A stretch of DNA of 64,000 bases from Omphalotus guepiniiformis. Taxonomy: Eukaryota; Basidiomycota; Agaricomycetes; Agaricales; Omphalotaceae. Shown one piece after another: positions 46,261 to 56,671 of the stretch (its first letter is position 1; the number at the start of each line of letters is the position of its first letter). The stretch is taken from the NCBI GenBank assembly GCA_028554645.1, contig JAQOOI010000027.1:1-64000 (forward strand). Direction: 5' to 3'. A model generated the notes under the pieces. The model was given only the letters and a program-made list of their open reading frames with translations. It made no database searches and was not told the DNA's origin. The translations under genes and the position numbers were made by a program.

Positions 46261-49200
46261 TCATTTATTTTGTGAAGATTGAGACCTGGTCTGGACTGGA
46301 GCGTCCCAATCTGGTTCTTCTTCATCTGCATCGTTTGCAGATTGTAGTTCTTCATCACTGGACTCATCAAGATCTTCATCTTCAGCAGGAATTCTCAGTT
46401 GAGGAATACTGTCAAAGATGTAATCTCTCTCAAGTTCAGGGTCTAACTCAAAGTTATCATTGACCATCTCTTCTAGTTGTTCACTAGTTAGGTCTATAAG
46501 TTCATGAATGTTCTCAGGCAGTTCAATTGGTTCATATCTAGCTACATGGGGTAGTACTCTGAAGGCCGCAACCTTTTCTCTGAGTACTGTACCATCCATC
46601 TGGGCCACAATGTAGGATCCCCCTTTGGTTCTCCTTATTACAATCATGGGTCCCAGGTATCTAGGATACATCTTTCTGTCCAAGTTCTTCTCAACTTGTG
46701 TATTTCTGACTTGTATAAGTGTACCAGGTTTGAAATCAAAGTCTCTGATAACATTTCTGTATTCTTCTTCATATTGTCTAAGAGTCTCTTTCTTGGTTGT
46801 ATCAATTCTAGATATCATCTCCTGCACATGGGTTCTATGCTTAGCTAGAGCTTGAGCTCTGTAGCCAATAAGTTCCTCATATGTCAAGATTCTATCTGGA
46901 AGTTTTACTAACCATGTAGATTCAACAATATCCAAGGGTAGGATAGGTTCAGCTCCAGTAACAAGGAAGTATGGTGAACATCCAAGTCCTTTTCTAGCTG
47001 TAATTCTATCTGCCCAGAAGACATGTTTGAGAAACCACCACCATCTCTTTAGATCTCCACCTGTAGCTTTTGCCAAGGCAGTTCTAATGTCAAAGTGGGC
47101 TCTCTCAATCTTGCCATTTGCTTGGGAATTGTAAGGAGATATAGTAATTCCTTTAATTCCATATTTATCTTCTAGCCATTTAAGCATAGCTCGCATCTGG
47201 GGTGCATTATCAGTTACTACTTCATCCGGACATCCCCATCTGCATATAATATCATCAAAGAACCATTCCCCCAATGATCTAGCATTGTCAGATCTTAAGG
47301 CTCTTCCTTCAGACCAGGATGAGAGTGCACATCTGCCATGTACAACATCCTTGCAACCATTACTTGGAGGTGATACTTTAAATACATCCACATGAATCTT
47401 CTGAAACAGGGAGGGAGTGTGTGTAAGAGTGGGAGGAATCTTCAACAATTCTAATTTTCGGTTCTGGCAGATTTGGCAGGATTTGACAAACCAATTGACA
47501 TCTCCATTCAAATCTGGCCACCAAAAACGCTTCTCTATGAGAGCTTTTGTTGCAAACATTCCTTTATGTCCCAGATGGTCATGAGCAGCATGCATCATGT
47601 ACATCCTTTTCTCTTTAGGCACAACCAGTCTATGCTGGCCTCCTGTATCATCATTCCTTCTATAGAGTCTCCCATCTCTGTCTACAAAGAACTTTACAGC
47701 CCTGGAAATGAACTTTTTCATAGCAGTCTCACCTAGGTGAGCTAGAGGCTGATTGCCCTGCAGGTACCAATCTTTGATTAGGTCGAGTTGTTCATCCAGT
47801 TCCTTTGTAGATGCAGATCTGTGATCCTCTCTATATGGGTGTTCATGTTTCCATTCAGTACCTCCTTCAGGTATAACCAAGGTCTGTGCAAACTGCAACA
47901 TCGAGTTAGATACTGGATGTTGAATTGCTAACAGCTCTCTAATGGAATTCAAGTGACGTTCTTCTTCAAGAGCTTCTTGCAAATCGTCCTCAAAGTCGTC
48001 TATTGACTTTGCAACTTCCTGCAAGTAACCACCTCGAGTATCTATTTCATCTTTAAAGGCTTCAAAATCAAAGGGTACCTCAGATTCACCATCTCCCATT
48101 CTGAATTTCACCGGCAGACCATCATCTTCATCAACAAATGAATCCGGATCTCTAGATGCCGCTCTTTCAGTTGGTATGGTTCCTCTAGGTGGTCTAGATA
48201 GTCCATCTGGTCCCTTATGTTCAGTGCCCTTGATGTGTACCAAGGTGAAGTGGAACTTCCTTATTTCTTCAATCCATCTGTTTATAGTTGCATTGGGACC
48301 ACTACTGGGTTTGTCAAGCATTCCTTTAATATAGCTTCCATCTGTTTCCACAGTAAGATCCCTACACCCATATGTCTGGTAATATGTTTGTTGTAAGGCC
48401 AACATCAAGCCATATAGTTCTCTCTTGGGTTGAGAAAACCTTGCTTCTCTTTCATTTAAAGTAACGGAACCCATCCAGTTGTAGAACTTTTTCTTTGAAT
48501 CTGCAGGGTCTCTCTGATATAGTTGGAAACCTACTGCCATCCAGGAAGTATCTACTGAAAGGGTGATTCCAGTACTTAAATCATAGCCAATAGGACGGAG
48601 TGCTGGAGCATTCCTAATCCCATCTTTAATCATTTCTACAGCTTCCAGTTCTGCAGGACCCATTTGAAAAGGTACATCTCCAGTTAAGATTGTCAAAGGT
48701 TTTGCTTTCTTGGCATAATCCTTTATGAACATCCTCATCTGACCAGCAGTGCCCAAAAATGACCGGATATCTTTCTTCTCAGACCATTTTGATGCATCAC
48801 AAGTCAGGACAACTTCAGCTAGCCTTTCCACTGGCTTTTCTCCTTCATAACTGACATGATGTCCAACAACATCACCTTCAGCTACACAGATGAAAGCTTT
48901 GGTCCCTGCAAAGGTACCACCAGCATGTTTCATTCTTTGCACAATTCTGTTCATATTCTGCAGATGCTCCCACACAAACCTTCTGATGCCAGAATTTTCA
49001 GGGATAGTTTCATAACCTCCATCTGCAGTTTCATATCTGCTGACAGGCCCTTTTACTGGTACATCATCAATGTAAGGTTTAGTTACATGTGGAATTTCAT
49101 CTCTGAAGATATATGTAACATCATCATGATAGATAGGGACAGAGTTTGTCCAACCCATAGGTAACTTCACTAATCTATGTGGGCCAAAAGGTGTTTGGAA

Positions 49201-50304
49201 GGTTGTAAGATCTCTTGAACTTTCATCAACCAGCCTCTCATCATACCCAACAAAGATATCCAGTAAACCCAAACATGCTCTTCCAGAGAAGCTTCTAGCT
49301 ATATCTGCAGTTGCAGGAGGAATCCCTGAATGTTGAATAGTCACTTTATTGAGTGGTTCTAAACTATGGACCAATCTTAAGCTTTTCCCATCTTTCTTTA
49401 AGACACAGAACCATCTGGATCTATAGGATGAACTGGACGGCTCATATACACCAGCATCTATTTTGTCCTTAATCATTTTACACACTTGATCATAGATCCC
49501 TGGAGGTATAGGAATATTCCTTTCTACCCAAGGAGTGTGTGGTAACACTGGAAACTTTACTGGAGGAAAGAACTCTGTATTAAAGGTTCCTCCTTCAGAT
49601 GCTTCCCATGCAAATGCTTTTTCTTGGACTTTCATAAGATGGTGTACAAGTTTCATTTCTTCAGGCCATAAGAAACCTTCATTATGATTCTTGTCTACAA
49701 TTTCTTTCCTTTCTTGAGAGTACCTCTCACCAGGAGTGAAATCTGGAGGATGAGTAGGTAACTCAGGCATATCTTTTAACGGATCTCCAATTATTTTTCT
49801 TTCAATCCGGAACTCCGCAGGTAAGGTAGCTTTAACAGGTTTGACCTTAATAGCAACTGGTTTGTACTTTCTAGAAGCCAAAACAGTCACCAATCTGGCC
49901 ATTTTGTTGCCATTCTTATCTCTACTCCATCTGGGTCTTGAAGATTGGACAGGTTTAGGTTCCCTTTTGACCTTTTTACCCTTATTCATCCTCTTTTCAG
50001 TTCCAGATGCGGGTTCCGAAGTGTGATTAAGTACCGTGCAAGTATCTAAGTCTGAATTCTGAGTATCTAAGTGCTCTTTTGAATTCAAATTTAAATTTTC
50101 TCGCCAGGTACAGAACACTTGTTTCTTTTCTGAGTCTACAGACCGATTTAAATACGATCTAACCGAATCTGCAGCCGCTATATCGTTTTCTCTTATGATG
50201 GATTCAGCTGCAAACACAAATGCCTCAGCCTTTTCAGGTTCTGAAAACAATTCATTGTCTGGCAGCTTATATCCAGCAATTGTGGCATTGCCATCTTCAT
50301 CCAT
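46261..50304 (-). CDS. pol: Giant element Pol: reverse transcriptase, RNase H, integrase
   Basis: 1,347 codons, fully open. Residues 1-200 are a linker with basic patches. RT spans about 240-430, with RSRWFCVLKKDGKSLRLVHS, a domain reading LLDIFVGYDERLVDESSRDL where many Gypsy RTs have a DLxxGY-type motif, LPMGWTNSVPIYHDDV and catalytic YIDD followed by VPVKG (about 410). RNase H is at about 560-690 (TLSVDTSWMAVGFQLYQ, LTVETDGSYIKGML). The integrase zinc finger is HDHLGHKGMF...CQICQNRK (about 905-950). The core has HVDVF, VVTDNAPQ and SQANGKIERAHFD as the three acid positions, then a GPMIV module. There is no chromodomain; the C-terminus is acidic. It has its own ATG 35 nt after the previous stop. 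Confidence 0.93.
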   Translation of the reverse strand: MDEDGNATIAGYKLPDNELFSEPEKAEAFVFAAESIIRENDIAAADSVRSYLNRSVDSEKKQVFCTWRENLNLNSKEHLDTQNSDLDTCTVLNHTSEPASGTEKRMNKGKKVKREPKPVQSSRPRWSRDKNGNKMARLVTVLASRKYKPVAIKVKPVKATLPAEFRIERKIIGDPLKDMPELPTHPPDFTPGERYSQERKEIVDKNHNEGFLWPEEMKLVHHLMKVQEKAFAWEASEGGTFNTEFFPPVKFPVLPHTPWVERNIPIPPGIYDQVCKMIKDKIDAGVYEPSSSSYRSRWFCVLKKDGKSLRLVHSLEPLNKVTIQHSGIPPATADIARSFSGRACLGLLDIFVGYDERLVDESSRDLTTFQTPFGPHRLVKLPMGWTNSVPIYHDDVTYIFRDEIPHVTKPYIDDVPVKGPVSRYETADGGYETIPENSGIRRFVWEHLQNMNRIVQRMKHAGGTFAGTKAFICVAEGDVVGHHVSYEGEKPVERLAEVVLTCDASKWSEKKDIRSFLGTAGQMRMFIKDYAKKAKPLTILTGDVPFQMGPAELEAVEMIKDGIRNAPALRPIGYDLSTGITLSVDTSWMAVGFQLYQRDPADSKKKFYNWMGSVTLNEREARFSQPKRELYGLMLALQQTYYQTYGCRDLTVETDGSYIKGMLDKPSSGPNATINRWIEEIRKFHFTLVHIKGTEHKGPDGLSRPPRGTIPTERAASRDPDSFVDEDDGLPVKFRMGDGESEVPFDFEAFKDEIDTRGGYLQEVAKSIDDFEDDLQEALEEERHLNSIRELLAIQHPVSNSMLQFAQTLVIPEGGTEWKHEHPYREDHRSASTKELDEQLDLIKDWYLQGNQPLAHLGETAMKKFISRAVKFFVDRDGRLYRRNDDTGGQHRLVVPKEKRMYMMHAAHDHLGHKGMFATKALIEKRFWWPDLNGDVNWFVKSCQICQNRKLELLKIPPTLTHTPSLFQKIHVDVFKVSPPSNGCKDVVHGRCALSSWSEGRALRSDNARSLGEWFFDDIICRWGCPDEVVTDNAPQMRAMLKWLEDKYGIKGITISPYNSQANGKIERAHFDIRTALAKATGGDLKRWWWFLKHVFWADRITARKGLGCSPYFLVTGAEPILPLDIVESTWLVKLPDRILTYEELIGYRAQALAKHRTHVQEMISRIDTTKKETLRQYEEEYRNVIRDFDFKPGTLIQVRNTQVEKNLDRKMYPRYLGPMIVIRRTKGGSYIVAQMDGTVLREKVAAFRVLPHVARYEPIELPENIHELIDLTSEQLEEMVNDNFELDPELERDYIFDSIPQLRIPAEDEDLDESSDEELQSANDADEEEPDWDAPVQTRSQSSQNK

Positions 50305-50339
50305 TTCAATACAAACAGCTACCTCTCCCTGATCTCTTA

Positions 50340-51737
50340 TCAGTTCATTGAGGTCCGATGAAAATTTTGAGAGTCTCCCTCATTTTTCACAGGGACACTC
50401 GCAGATTTCTGTGTTTCTGGGACAAGCTTTGGTTCACCAGGAATAGGTTTAACCTTAATTCCTCTACCTCTGTCATATGTTCCCATTGTACACTTCATTC
50501 CACTGTTTGGATCTGTAATGGTGATCTCTTGTTCTCCAGTTTCAAAGTTTCTGACTACACTGCTTGTTAACACATCAAATGGTCTTTCCAAAAGAACATC
50601 ATAAGGCACTTTATCTATTATGTGGATCTGCATATAGATAGTTATTTCTCCAAAGGTAAATGGTACATTTCTTGCTAGTCCCCTAGTAGCCTGTAATTGA
50701 CCATTTGCACTTTGCATATGGATCACAGTCTCTGGGTCCCATCTTAAACCAAGTCCAATAGCTACTCTTGTATCCATGGACACGATTTGAGAACCACTAT
50801 CAACTACTGTCTCAACTTGTTGATCAGAGTGATTAATCTTTGGGTAGATTGCCTTTAGACTGTCAGTCTGGCTGGCTACTATAATGATCTTGTTCCTCTC
50901 ATCTGGAGGTACATCTTTCTGATACTGGTCCACAACATCCTTGTGTACCACTGAGCCTTTCTTAAGGTCATCTGTGTCTTCATCTAGGACAATAAACACA
51001 TCTTCCCTTTCATAGGCCATATCTTCAATAAAGACCATATAATTTGCCTGTACCAGATTGACATCTTCTTCTGGTAGAATACCATCAGAATCATCTTCAT
51101 CCCTTACTTCATGAACAAAAGCCTTTACAGGCCGCTTATACACCCTGTTGTTCTTCAATTTTCTCTGCATAATCTTCTGAAGTGCCGGAGATATAGCAAT
51201 GAGGTCCCCACTACTTATATCTATCTCAGATCTAAAGATTTTGTCTGCAATTTCTTCTGCTAGACCCGGTTTGAATAGTGAGTTTCTAAGCTTGAAATCG
51301 GGCTCAGATTTACGTGGAGGCTTTGTGTATACAATAGCATTCCTTGTGTCAATATTCATTCCATCTTTAGTTCCAGATTGAGCTCCTTCAGTCTCATTTG
51401 ACTTGTTCTGGCTTCCTACAGGCATTCCCTTTGGTATAGGTGGCCTATCTATTGCCTTTACATGATCAAACGGACGGTTAGATACTCTCCGTGCAACATC
51501 GTTGTTATTTTCAGAGGGAGATTCAATCTCCTCAGTGTCAGAATCAACGGGTAGTTCAAAACGAACGGGCTCTTTTCTCATAGCAGGGGGTCTGTATTTC
51601 TCCCTTTCAGATGGTCTTAGTGTAGGTAGTAACACTTCAACTCTCTTTTTCTTTACAAGTTTATTTTCCTCAGGAGATTGACCTGTTTTGTGAGAAGGAT
51701 TCTGAGTATATACAGCTTCTTCACCAATCTCCTTCAT
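50340..51737 (-). CDS. Giant element protease ORF
   Basis: 465 codons in a frame different from both neighbours. The first 280 residues are charged and disordered. A retropepsin-like domain follows (about 305-420) with VETVVDSGSQIVSMDTRVAI as the active-site turn, ANGQLQATRGLARNVPFTFG as the flap region and DVLLERPFDVL in place of the usual hydrophobic-hydrophobic-G motif near the end (LLGRP becomes LLERP). It cuts Gag and Pol if active. Its ATG is only 8 nt after the gag stop, suggesting termination-reinitiation rather than frameshifting. Confidence 0.85.
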   Translation of the reverse strand: MKEIGEEAVYTQNPSHKTGQSPEENKLVKKKRVEVLLPTLRPSEREKYRPPAMRKEPVRFELPVDSDTEEIESPSENNNDVARRVSNRPFDHVKAIDRPPIPKGMPVGSQNKSNETEGAQSGTKDGMNIDTRNAIVYTKPPRKSEPDFKLRNSLFKPGLAEEIADKIFRSEIDISSGDLIAISPALQKIMQRKLKNNRVYKRPVKAFVHEVRDEDDSDGILPEEDVNLVQANYMVFIEDMAYEREDVFIVLDEDTDDLKKGSVVHKDVVDQYQKDVPPDERNKIIIVASQTDSLKAIYPKINHSDQQVETVVDSGSQIVSMDTRVAIGLGLRWDPETVIHMQSANGQLQATRGLARNVPFTFGEITIYMQIHIIDKVPYDVLLERPFDVLTSSVVRNFETGEQEITITDPNSGMKCTMGTYDRGRGIKVKPIPGEPKLVPETQKSASVPVKNEGDSQNFHRTSMN

Positions 51738-51745
51738 TGGAAACT

Positions 51746-53656
51746 CTAGTTTTTCGACTCAGAGTTGTTTTCTCGTTTCAGAATCTGCTTAGTTTCAGAT
51801 TTAGCTGCTGGTGCCAGATTCTGCAAAGTATTGCAAACCTGACTGAATTGAGCAACAAGGCTGTTGATAGCATCTAATGAACTACTTTGAGAGGGACCTG
51901 CTATAGCCGAATCCTCATCTTCAAAAGCATACAAGTTCTGGTCAACATGAGAGGAAGGTTGTTCCCATCCATGTCTTTTGGCAATTTCCTCAATCTTCTC
52001 TTTCTTAGACCGAGTATCAGACGGATCAGCTCTTGGCCAATATACTCCATCTTTCAATGCCCATTTACCAGCACTATTCTTGATCATCCACCCCAACCTG
52101 ATAAATCTAAGTTGATGTGGACAGTCCATAGATCTATGTCCAGGCTCATCACACATATAGCAATTGGAGTCAGCATGAGTATTATTATTCACAGATGACA
52201 TCTGGGACGATCTTTGTACACTATTGTGTCCATTAGAGTTCATTCCAGGTCCAGATTGGGAATTTGGAGCATTCATGTTCATCCTAACTGAGCTAGAAGT
52301 TGCTTGGGTCATTTTTGCCAAGTTAGCAACTGTCTCAGATAGCTTTGCAAGAGCTGCCAGATTCGTCTCCTGGGCTTGTCTAATCTGGTTAAACTGGTTC
52401 TGGTGACTATCCACTGTTGCAGACAATTTCATTGCCCACTGATCTGGTTCTGACTTCACAGTAGATGCTACTTGGTAAGGATCATATAACTTCCTTGTAG
52501 CACTCTGCTCAGTTGTTGGGAGTATCCTAGAGTATCCTTCTGCCAGATTTGGACCATTCAAGAATAAACCAAAGTTGTATTCCCCTGCTCTTTTTACAGA
52601 ACAGAGTTTTTCAGCCTCAGACATTACATCTTTCAGAGTAAAAGGGTCATCCTCTCTCTGAACTTGTAAGTGGCCATTGATCACTTTGTTTTCTAGGCGG
52701 TCCAGAAGTTTCCTTCTGAAGGGTTCATCTAGGGCACTCAAGAAACCAGCTACAGCTTCTGAGTTTGATACTACAGGTGTAGTACCAGAAGATAGTTTCT
52801 CATACTCAATCTCATACTCTCTTTTAAATGCCATCAGTTTCTGAATAGCACCAAGCACTATGAGCTTATATGCATCAATGATAGCATACAATCTTTGTCT
52901 AGATCCCAGTCCTCTATCTGCAGATTCAGGGAAATTTTTCATTAATGCCTCTTTGAAAGCATCCCAATCCAAATCTTTAACAGCTTGAAGCCGTTGAAAC
53001 TCTTCACGGGTATGGAACTCCATGTATCTGAGTGCCAACATCACTTTAGCCGCATCTGTTTTAGTTCCGGTTGACACAAAGATGCCTTCCAGCTCTGCCA
53101 ACCATGCAACCAATTCAGATGGATGTTTCTTATCGAAGATGGGGGCCTGCTTAGAGACTTTAGGTAGTTTCTCATTTTGCAACTCTTTAGCTGCAGGAAC
53201 AGGAATCTGCATTCCTGTTGCATTTCCAAAAATGAAGATCTCTTCCATCTCAACAGGTCCTTGGGTAGGTCCTTGTTGTTGGGGAGCTTCATTCCCAGTA
53301 GCATTGTCATGAGTAGACATATTGTTTCTCGGGTTCCTTATTATTTTAACAGGGATTCTTTTATGTGTCAAGGCAAAATATTGAGGACTGTTAACAAAGT
53401 TCCTCTTATTTTTCCTGTATCTAGCTGAGAGTTCAGATAAATCTGGAGGTGTATTCCGTTCAGGAATAGTACTTAGGGACGAAAGAGACGAAAGGGAACT
53501 TGAATCTGGTTCAGGTATGACTTCTTTCTCTTTTCCTTTGGAACTTTTCCTTCTGGATGACTGGTTCAGTGACAATTCTTCTGTTCCAGCTCTCTCAGAA
53601 TTCTTAGTCTTTCTAGGACGTGTGTTTCTCTGTGAGCTGCTAATTTTGACAAGCAA
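51746..53656 (-). CDS. gag: Giant element Gag
   Basis: 636 codons. The N-terminal 110 residues are basic and Ser-rich. A region of about residues 180-370 resembles retrotransposon capsid (DKKHPSELVAWLAELEGIFV, AKVMLALRYMEFHTREEFQR, AFKEALMKNFPESADRGLG, FLSALDEPFRRKLLDRLE). One CCHC zinc knuckle follows (CYMCDEPGHRSMDC, about 500), and a Ser/Gln-rich tail. It forms the particle shell. The leader from LTR to ATG is 173 nt. Confidence 0.9.
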   Translation of the reverse strand: MLVKISSSQRNTRPRKTKNSERAGTEELSLNQSSRRKSSKGKEKEVIPEPDSSSLSSLSSLSTIPERNTPPDLSELSARYRKNKRNFVNSPQYFALTHKRIPVKIIRNPRNNMSTHDNATGNEAPQQQGPTQGPVEMEEIFIFGNATGMQIPVPAAKELQNEKLPKVSKQAPIFDKKHPSELVAWLAELEGIFVSTGTKTDAAKVMLALRYMEFHTREEFQRLQAVKDLDWDAFKEALMKNFPESADRGLGSRQRLYAIIDAYKLIVLGAIQKLMAFKREYEIEYEKLSSGTTPVVSNSEAVAGFLSALDEPFRRKLLDRLENKVINGHLQVQREDDPFTLKDVMSEAEKLCSVKRAGEYNFGLFLNGPNLAEGYSRILPTTEQSATRKLYDPYQVASTVKSEPDQWAMKLSATVDSHQNQFNQIRQAQETNLAALAKLSETVANLAKMTQATSSSVRMNMNAPNSQSGPGMNSNGHNSVQRSSQMSSVNNNTHADSNCYMCDEPGHRSMDCPHQLRFIRLGWMIKNSAGKWALKDGVYWPRADPSDTRSKKEKIEEIAKRHGWEQPSSHVDQNLYAFEDEDSAIAGPSQSSSLDAINSLVAQFSQVCNTLQNLAPAAKSETKQILKRENNSESKN

Positions 53657-53810
53657 ACTCTAAGTTATAAAACTTATAGATGGTTCAACAACTTCAAGGA
53701 AATTGTTGCTAAGTGAGGAACAGGGCAAAGTTCAACACAGAAAAAGTCCAGATTTATTTCCAGACACATGTAAATACACAGATAGTTCAATTATCAAGTC
53801 TAAAGCCACC

Positions 53811-53827
53811 CCTCGCGGTGGGCTCCA
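53811..53827 (-). other. Giant element primer-binding site
   Basis: Two bases after the 5' LTR (element orientation) the sequence TGGAGCCCACCGCGAGG occurs, starting with TGG and so complementary to a mature tRNA 3' end (...CCA). The tRNA identity could not be settled by eye. Confidence 0.7.
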
Positions 53828-53829
53828 GA

Positions 53830-55673
53830 TGTAGTGACTATGAAATGAACGAGAGAGATACTCAAATGAGCACAATCCAACTCAAATCAAAATGATGTAG
53901 GGTGAGGTGTGACTGGCGTTGTCAGAGATTCCGCACAGTTAGACGCAACAATTGAACTTCGAATCTGCAGGGTTACAGATGTCTTTATCTCAATCTGGGT
54001 GAAAAATGGCAGAGGGTATCTCAAAACACAAGATTCAGACAGAAGGTAAGGGTGGTTTTCAGGGTTCAGGAGGGATTCAGGACAATCAATCTCAATGTTT
54101 AAACTCGATCCATTGGTCAGACAATGCAGGGAACAGTCTCAGATGCAGCACAGACAGTTTCAGCAGGCAGATTCAGCACAGACAGAACAGCAGTTTCAGC
54201 AAAGATTCAGTATCTCTTTCAATTTATCTGCCACAAGGGACTTTACAGAAGTTTTCACAACTGGATATTTCTCGAACTGAACTCTAAAGAGCCAGGCTAT
54301 ATTTCGTCTAAGAAGGTTTTCCTGCTTTGGCTTGTAGCTTTGGGCAGTACTTGCTTAAGAAAATCTAAATAGATACTCTGTAAACTATATATACTAAATC
54401 ATAAAATCAAACATATATCTCGAAATTAAAAGAGTAATCTGAACAGTAAATGAGTCAAAAGTAAGTAAGTATCAATTGAGCAGAGATTGGATTCTTTTTA
54501 GGTAGTTTTCTAGGTAATTTTCCAGTTAGATAGTCAAAATGAAGGAACTTTGGGTATAGATTGGTATAAAAACAGAAATATATCGCTTTGTCCGCGTTCT
54601 AGGTGTGTTAGGGCGTACCCAGGGTATCTAAATAAAGGTCCAGATCCTGTAAATAGCAACCAGTATCCTGACAGGTGACATTCTCCTTAGTGCATTGCAA
54701 ATCTGGTCCCCTATAAGTTTCTCCAAAATTGGCACATCCTCCTCTACTAGGGCAGCATTAGGAGTTGTGTAGAAGTTCTAGAGCTTATCTAGACCATGCT
54801 TCATCGTTTCTATCAGCCACAGTAAGGTACAGTAACTGTTTATTTCAAGTTTTACCCCTATACATCTCTTTTTGGTCAGATTTGTACTCAGGTTATATTT
54901 CTTGTTTAGGATAGCTCTCAGCTTCTCCTAGGACAGTATTCTATCCCATAGTTTCGTCTAAGACCTCCAATTAGAGCGCCTTTGTCTTTCATCAAGTTCA
55001 GAGGGTTACTGAATTTCAGAGAGATACTCAGATCCAGAGAGATACTCATTTTCAGTATCTAACTCCTTCCAGCATGAGTATTGAGTATCTAACTCATTTG
55101 TGCAGATGTAACTTTTGAATCTACTTCCCTTATTACACAGATTGGCATTTCATCTCAGTGACATTATATCCACATAGTACTCAATGTACAATATTTCTCT
55201 GGTAATACAATCTTCAAGATTGCCCATATTCTCAGCATTCAATCTTATAGTGCCAACTTAGTTAGCAAGACCAGCTGGAACTTTTGATCAGTCCAAAGGA
55301 CTTAGATAGTTGTTCAATTGAAGTGAAAATCCATCAACCCCTTGGATTACAGTCAACAACACTTGGTAGAGTCTCTAGTTATTAGAGGGTGGGTCCGACC
55401 AACTCAATCTGGTATGGAACATTGGAATTCCAACACATCTGGAGAGGCATAACTAGTATCTCTTTGTATAACCCATTGGTCACAGTTGCTTAGTACCAGA
55501 TTCAGTACTGTAGCAAACACTACACTTAGGTATTGTGAGTACAAGTATGTTTCATGTCTTAACTAGCAGTCTGGGGTGACTCTAGTCCTTTATGTTCAGT
55601 TTCCAATGCTTGAACATTCCATATTTACTTCAATCTGATAGATTTCAGTACTGAAAGGCTTTTTGACGCAACA
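53830..55673 (-). repeat. Giant element 5' LTR
   Basis: 1,844 bp, ends as the 3' LTR. At the positions that differ between the two LTRs and that I could compare, it agrees with the third copy at 62,237-64,000, so the changes are in the 3' LTR. Confidence 0.92.
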
Positions 55674-56396
55674 GCGGAATGAGCATGATGAGAAGAAGAT
55701 GATATGTGATAAAGATTCCGGATCAGGGGAATACAAGCGACAACCTTGCTGCTAGGCAGTTGAATAACGCAAATACCATTATGGATGATGAGCTTGCAAC
55801 CAGCACAATCCAGGCAGCTAACCGAGACGAGGGTGTAGACCATCTGAGGACAGTAAAAGACATTCTTGAGGGTAACCTTGGTCGGCTTCTGACCTGGTCC
55901 CATCGGAAAGAAAGTCTCCATGTCTCCCTTACCAACAGTGCTGAACTGTCCATCTGGGGCTGTAATTGGTTCAGGTGAGATATCAACGTAGTTGATGATT
56001 TGATTACAATCGGGGGTAAAATGGCTGCTAGCACCACAATCAATGATCTTGTCCCAGTCTACTTGAACGGCAGCGTTTGCCTTGTGATACTCCTTGAAGT
56101 CGGAGGTTACAAAGTGTCCGGTCGCATTCTCAAAAATGTTCGCAGCCAGTAAAGCGATTCCAGCATTGCTTCGCTCCTCCTGCACAGCTACGTTCACACC
56201 CTTGGTCGCCTTCTGCTTCTCCTTGGGTAATGATTTGAACCAGTCCAGTGCACGGCTATGTGCTCTGCCTCCTTTAGCCCAGCAGTCCTTCTCGACATGG
56301 TTCAGCTTGTTGCAATTGTGACATCGCTTCCCCTTGTCAGGATTATCGCTACTGCCTCCAGCACTCTTCCCCTTTCCACCTTTATCTCCATCCCGC
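55674..56396 (-). pseudogene. Copia segment 1: Gag zinc knuckle, protease, start of pre-integrase
   Basis: The minus strand reads RDGDKGGKGKS, then the CCHC knuckle CHNCNKLNHVEKDC and the protease WDKIIDCGASSHFTPD. The catalytic triad reads DCG rather than DSG or DTG. TLKNVFYCPQMVYTLVSVSC follows, and then the pre-integrase start SKVVACIPLIRNLYHISSSS, ending HHAHSA at the giant-element junction. The frame is open over 720 nt. The 5' part of Copia gag is cut off at 56,396/56,397 by another LTR. Confidence 0.85.
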
Positions 56397-56671
56397 TGTT
56401 GCATCAAAAAGCCTTTCAGTACTGAAATCTATCAGATGTAAATATGGAATGTTCAAGCATTGGAAACTGAACATAAAGGACTAGAGTCACCCCAGACTGC
56501 TAGTTAAGACATGAAACATACTTGTACTCACAATGCCTAAGTGTAGTGTTTGCTACAGTGCTAAATCTGGTGCTAAGCAACTGTGACCAATGGGTTATAC
56601 AAGGAGATACTAGTTATGCCTCTCCAGATGTGTTGGAATTCCAATGTTCCATACCAGATTGAGTTGGTCAG
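56397..56671 (+). mobile_element. Start of a further giant-family LTR, cut by Gypsy-2
   Basis: 275 bp beginning TGTTGCATCAAAAAGCC and closely matching the LTR start, opposite in orientation to the giant element. It breaks off at GAGTTGGTCAG, where Gypsy-2 begins. The rest should lie right of the window. The left flank is CCGC. Confidence 0.85.

Larger units (their letters stand above)
39149..55673 (-). mobile_element. Giant (16.5 kb) LTR retrotransposon carrying two antisense intron-containing genes
   Basis: 5' LTR 55673-53830 and 3' LTR 40992-39149 are each 1,844 bp. They start TGTTGCGTCAAAAAGCC and end AGTCACTACA (element orientation, minus strand). The target duplication is GCGG (39145-39148 and 55674-55677). 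In element order follow a tRNA-type primer site, gag, a separate protease ORF, pol (RT, RNase H, integrase; Ty3/Gypsy order), then about 5.3 kb with two plus-strand genes, then a polypurine tract and the 3' LTR. All ORFs are open. It is inserted in Copia between the pre-integrase codons HHAHSA and DTSVNI. Few LTR differences suggest a fairly recent insertion. Confidence 0.93.
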
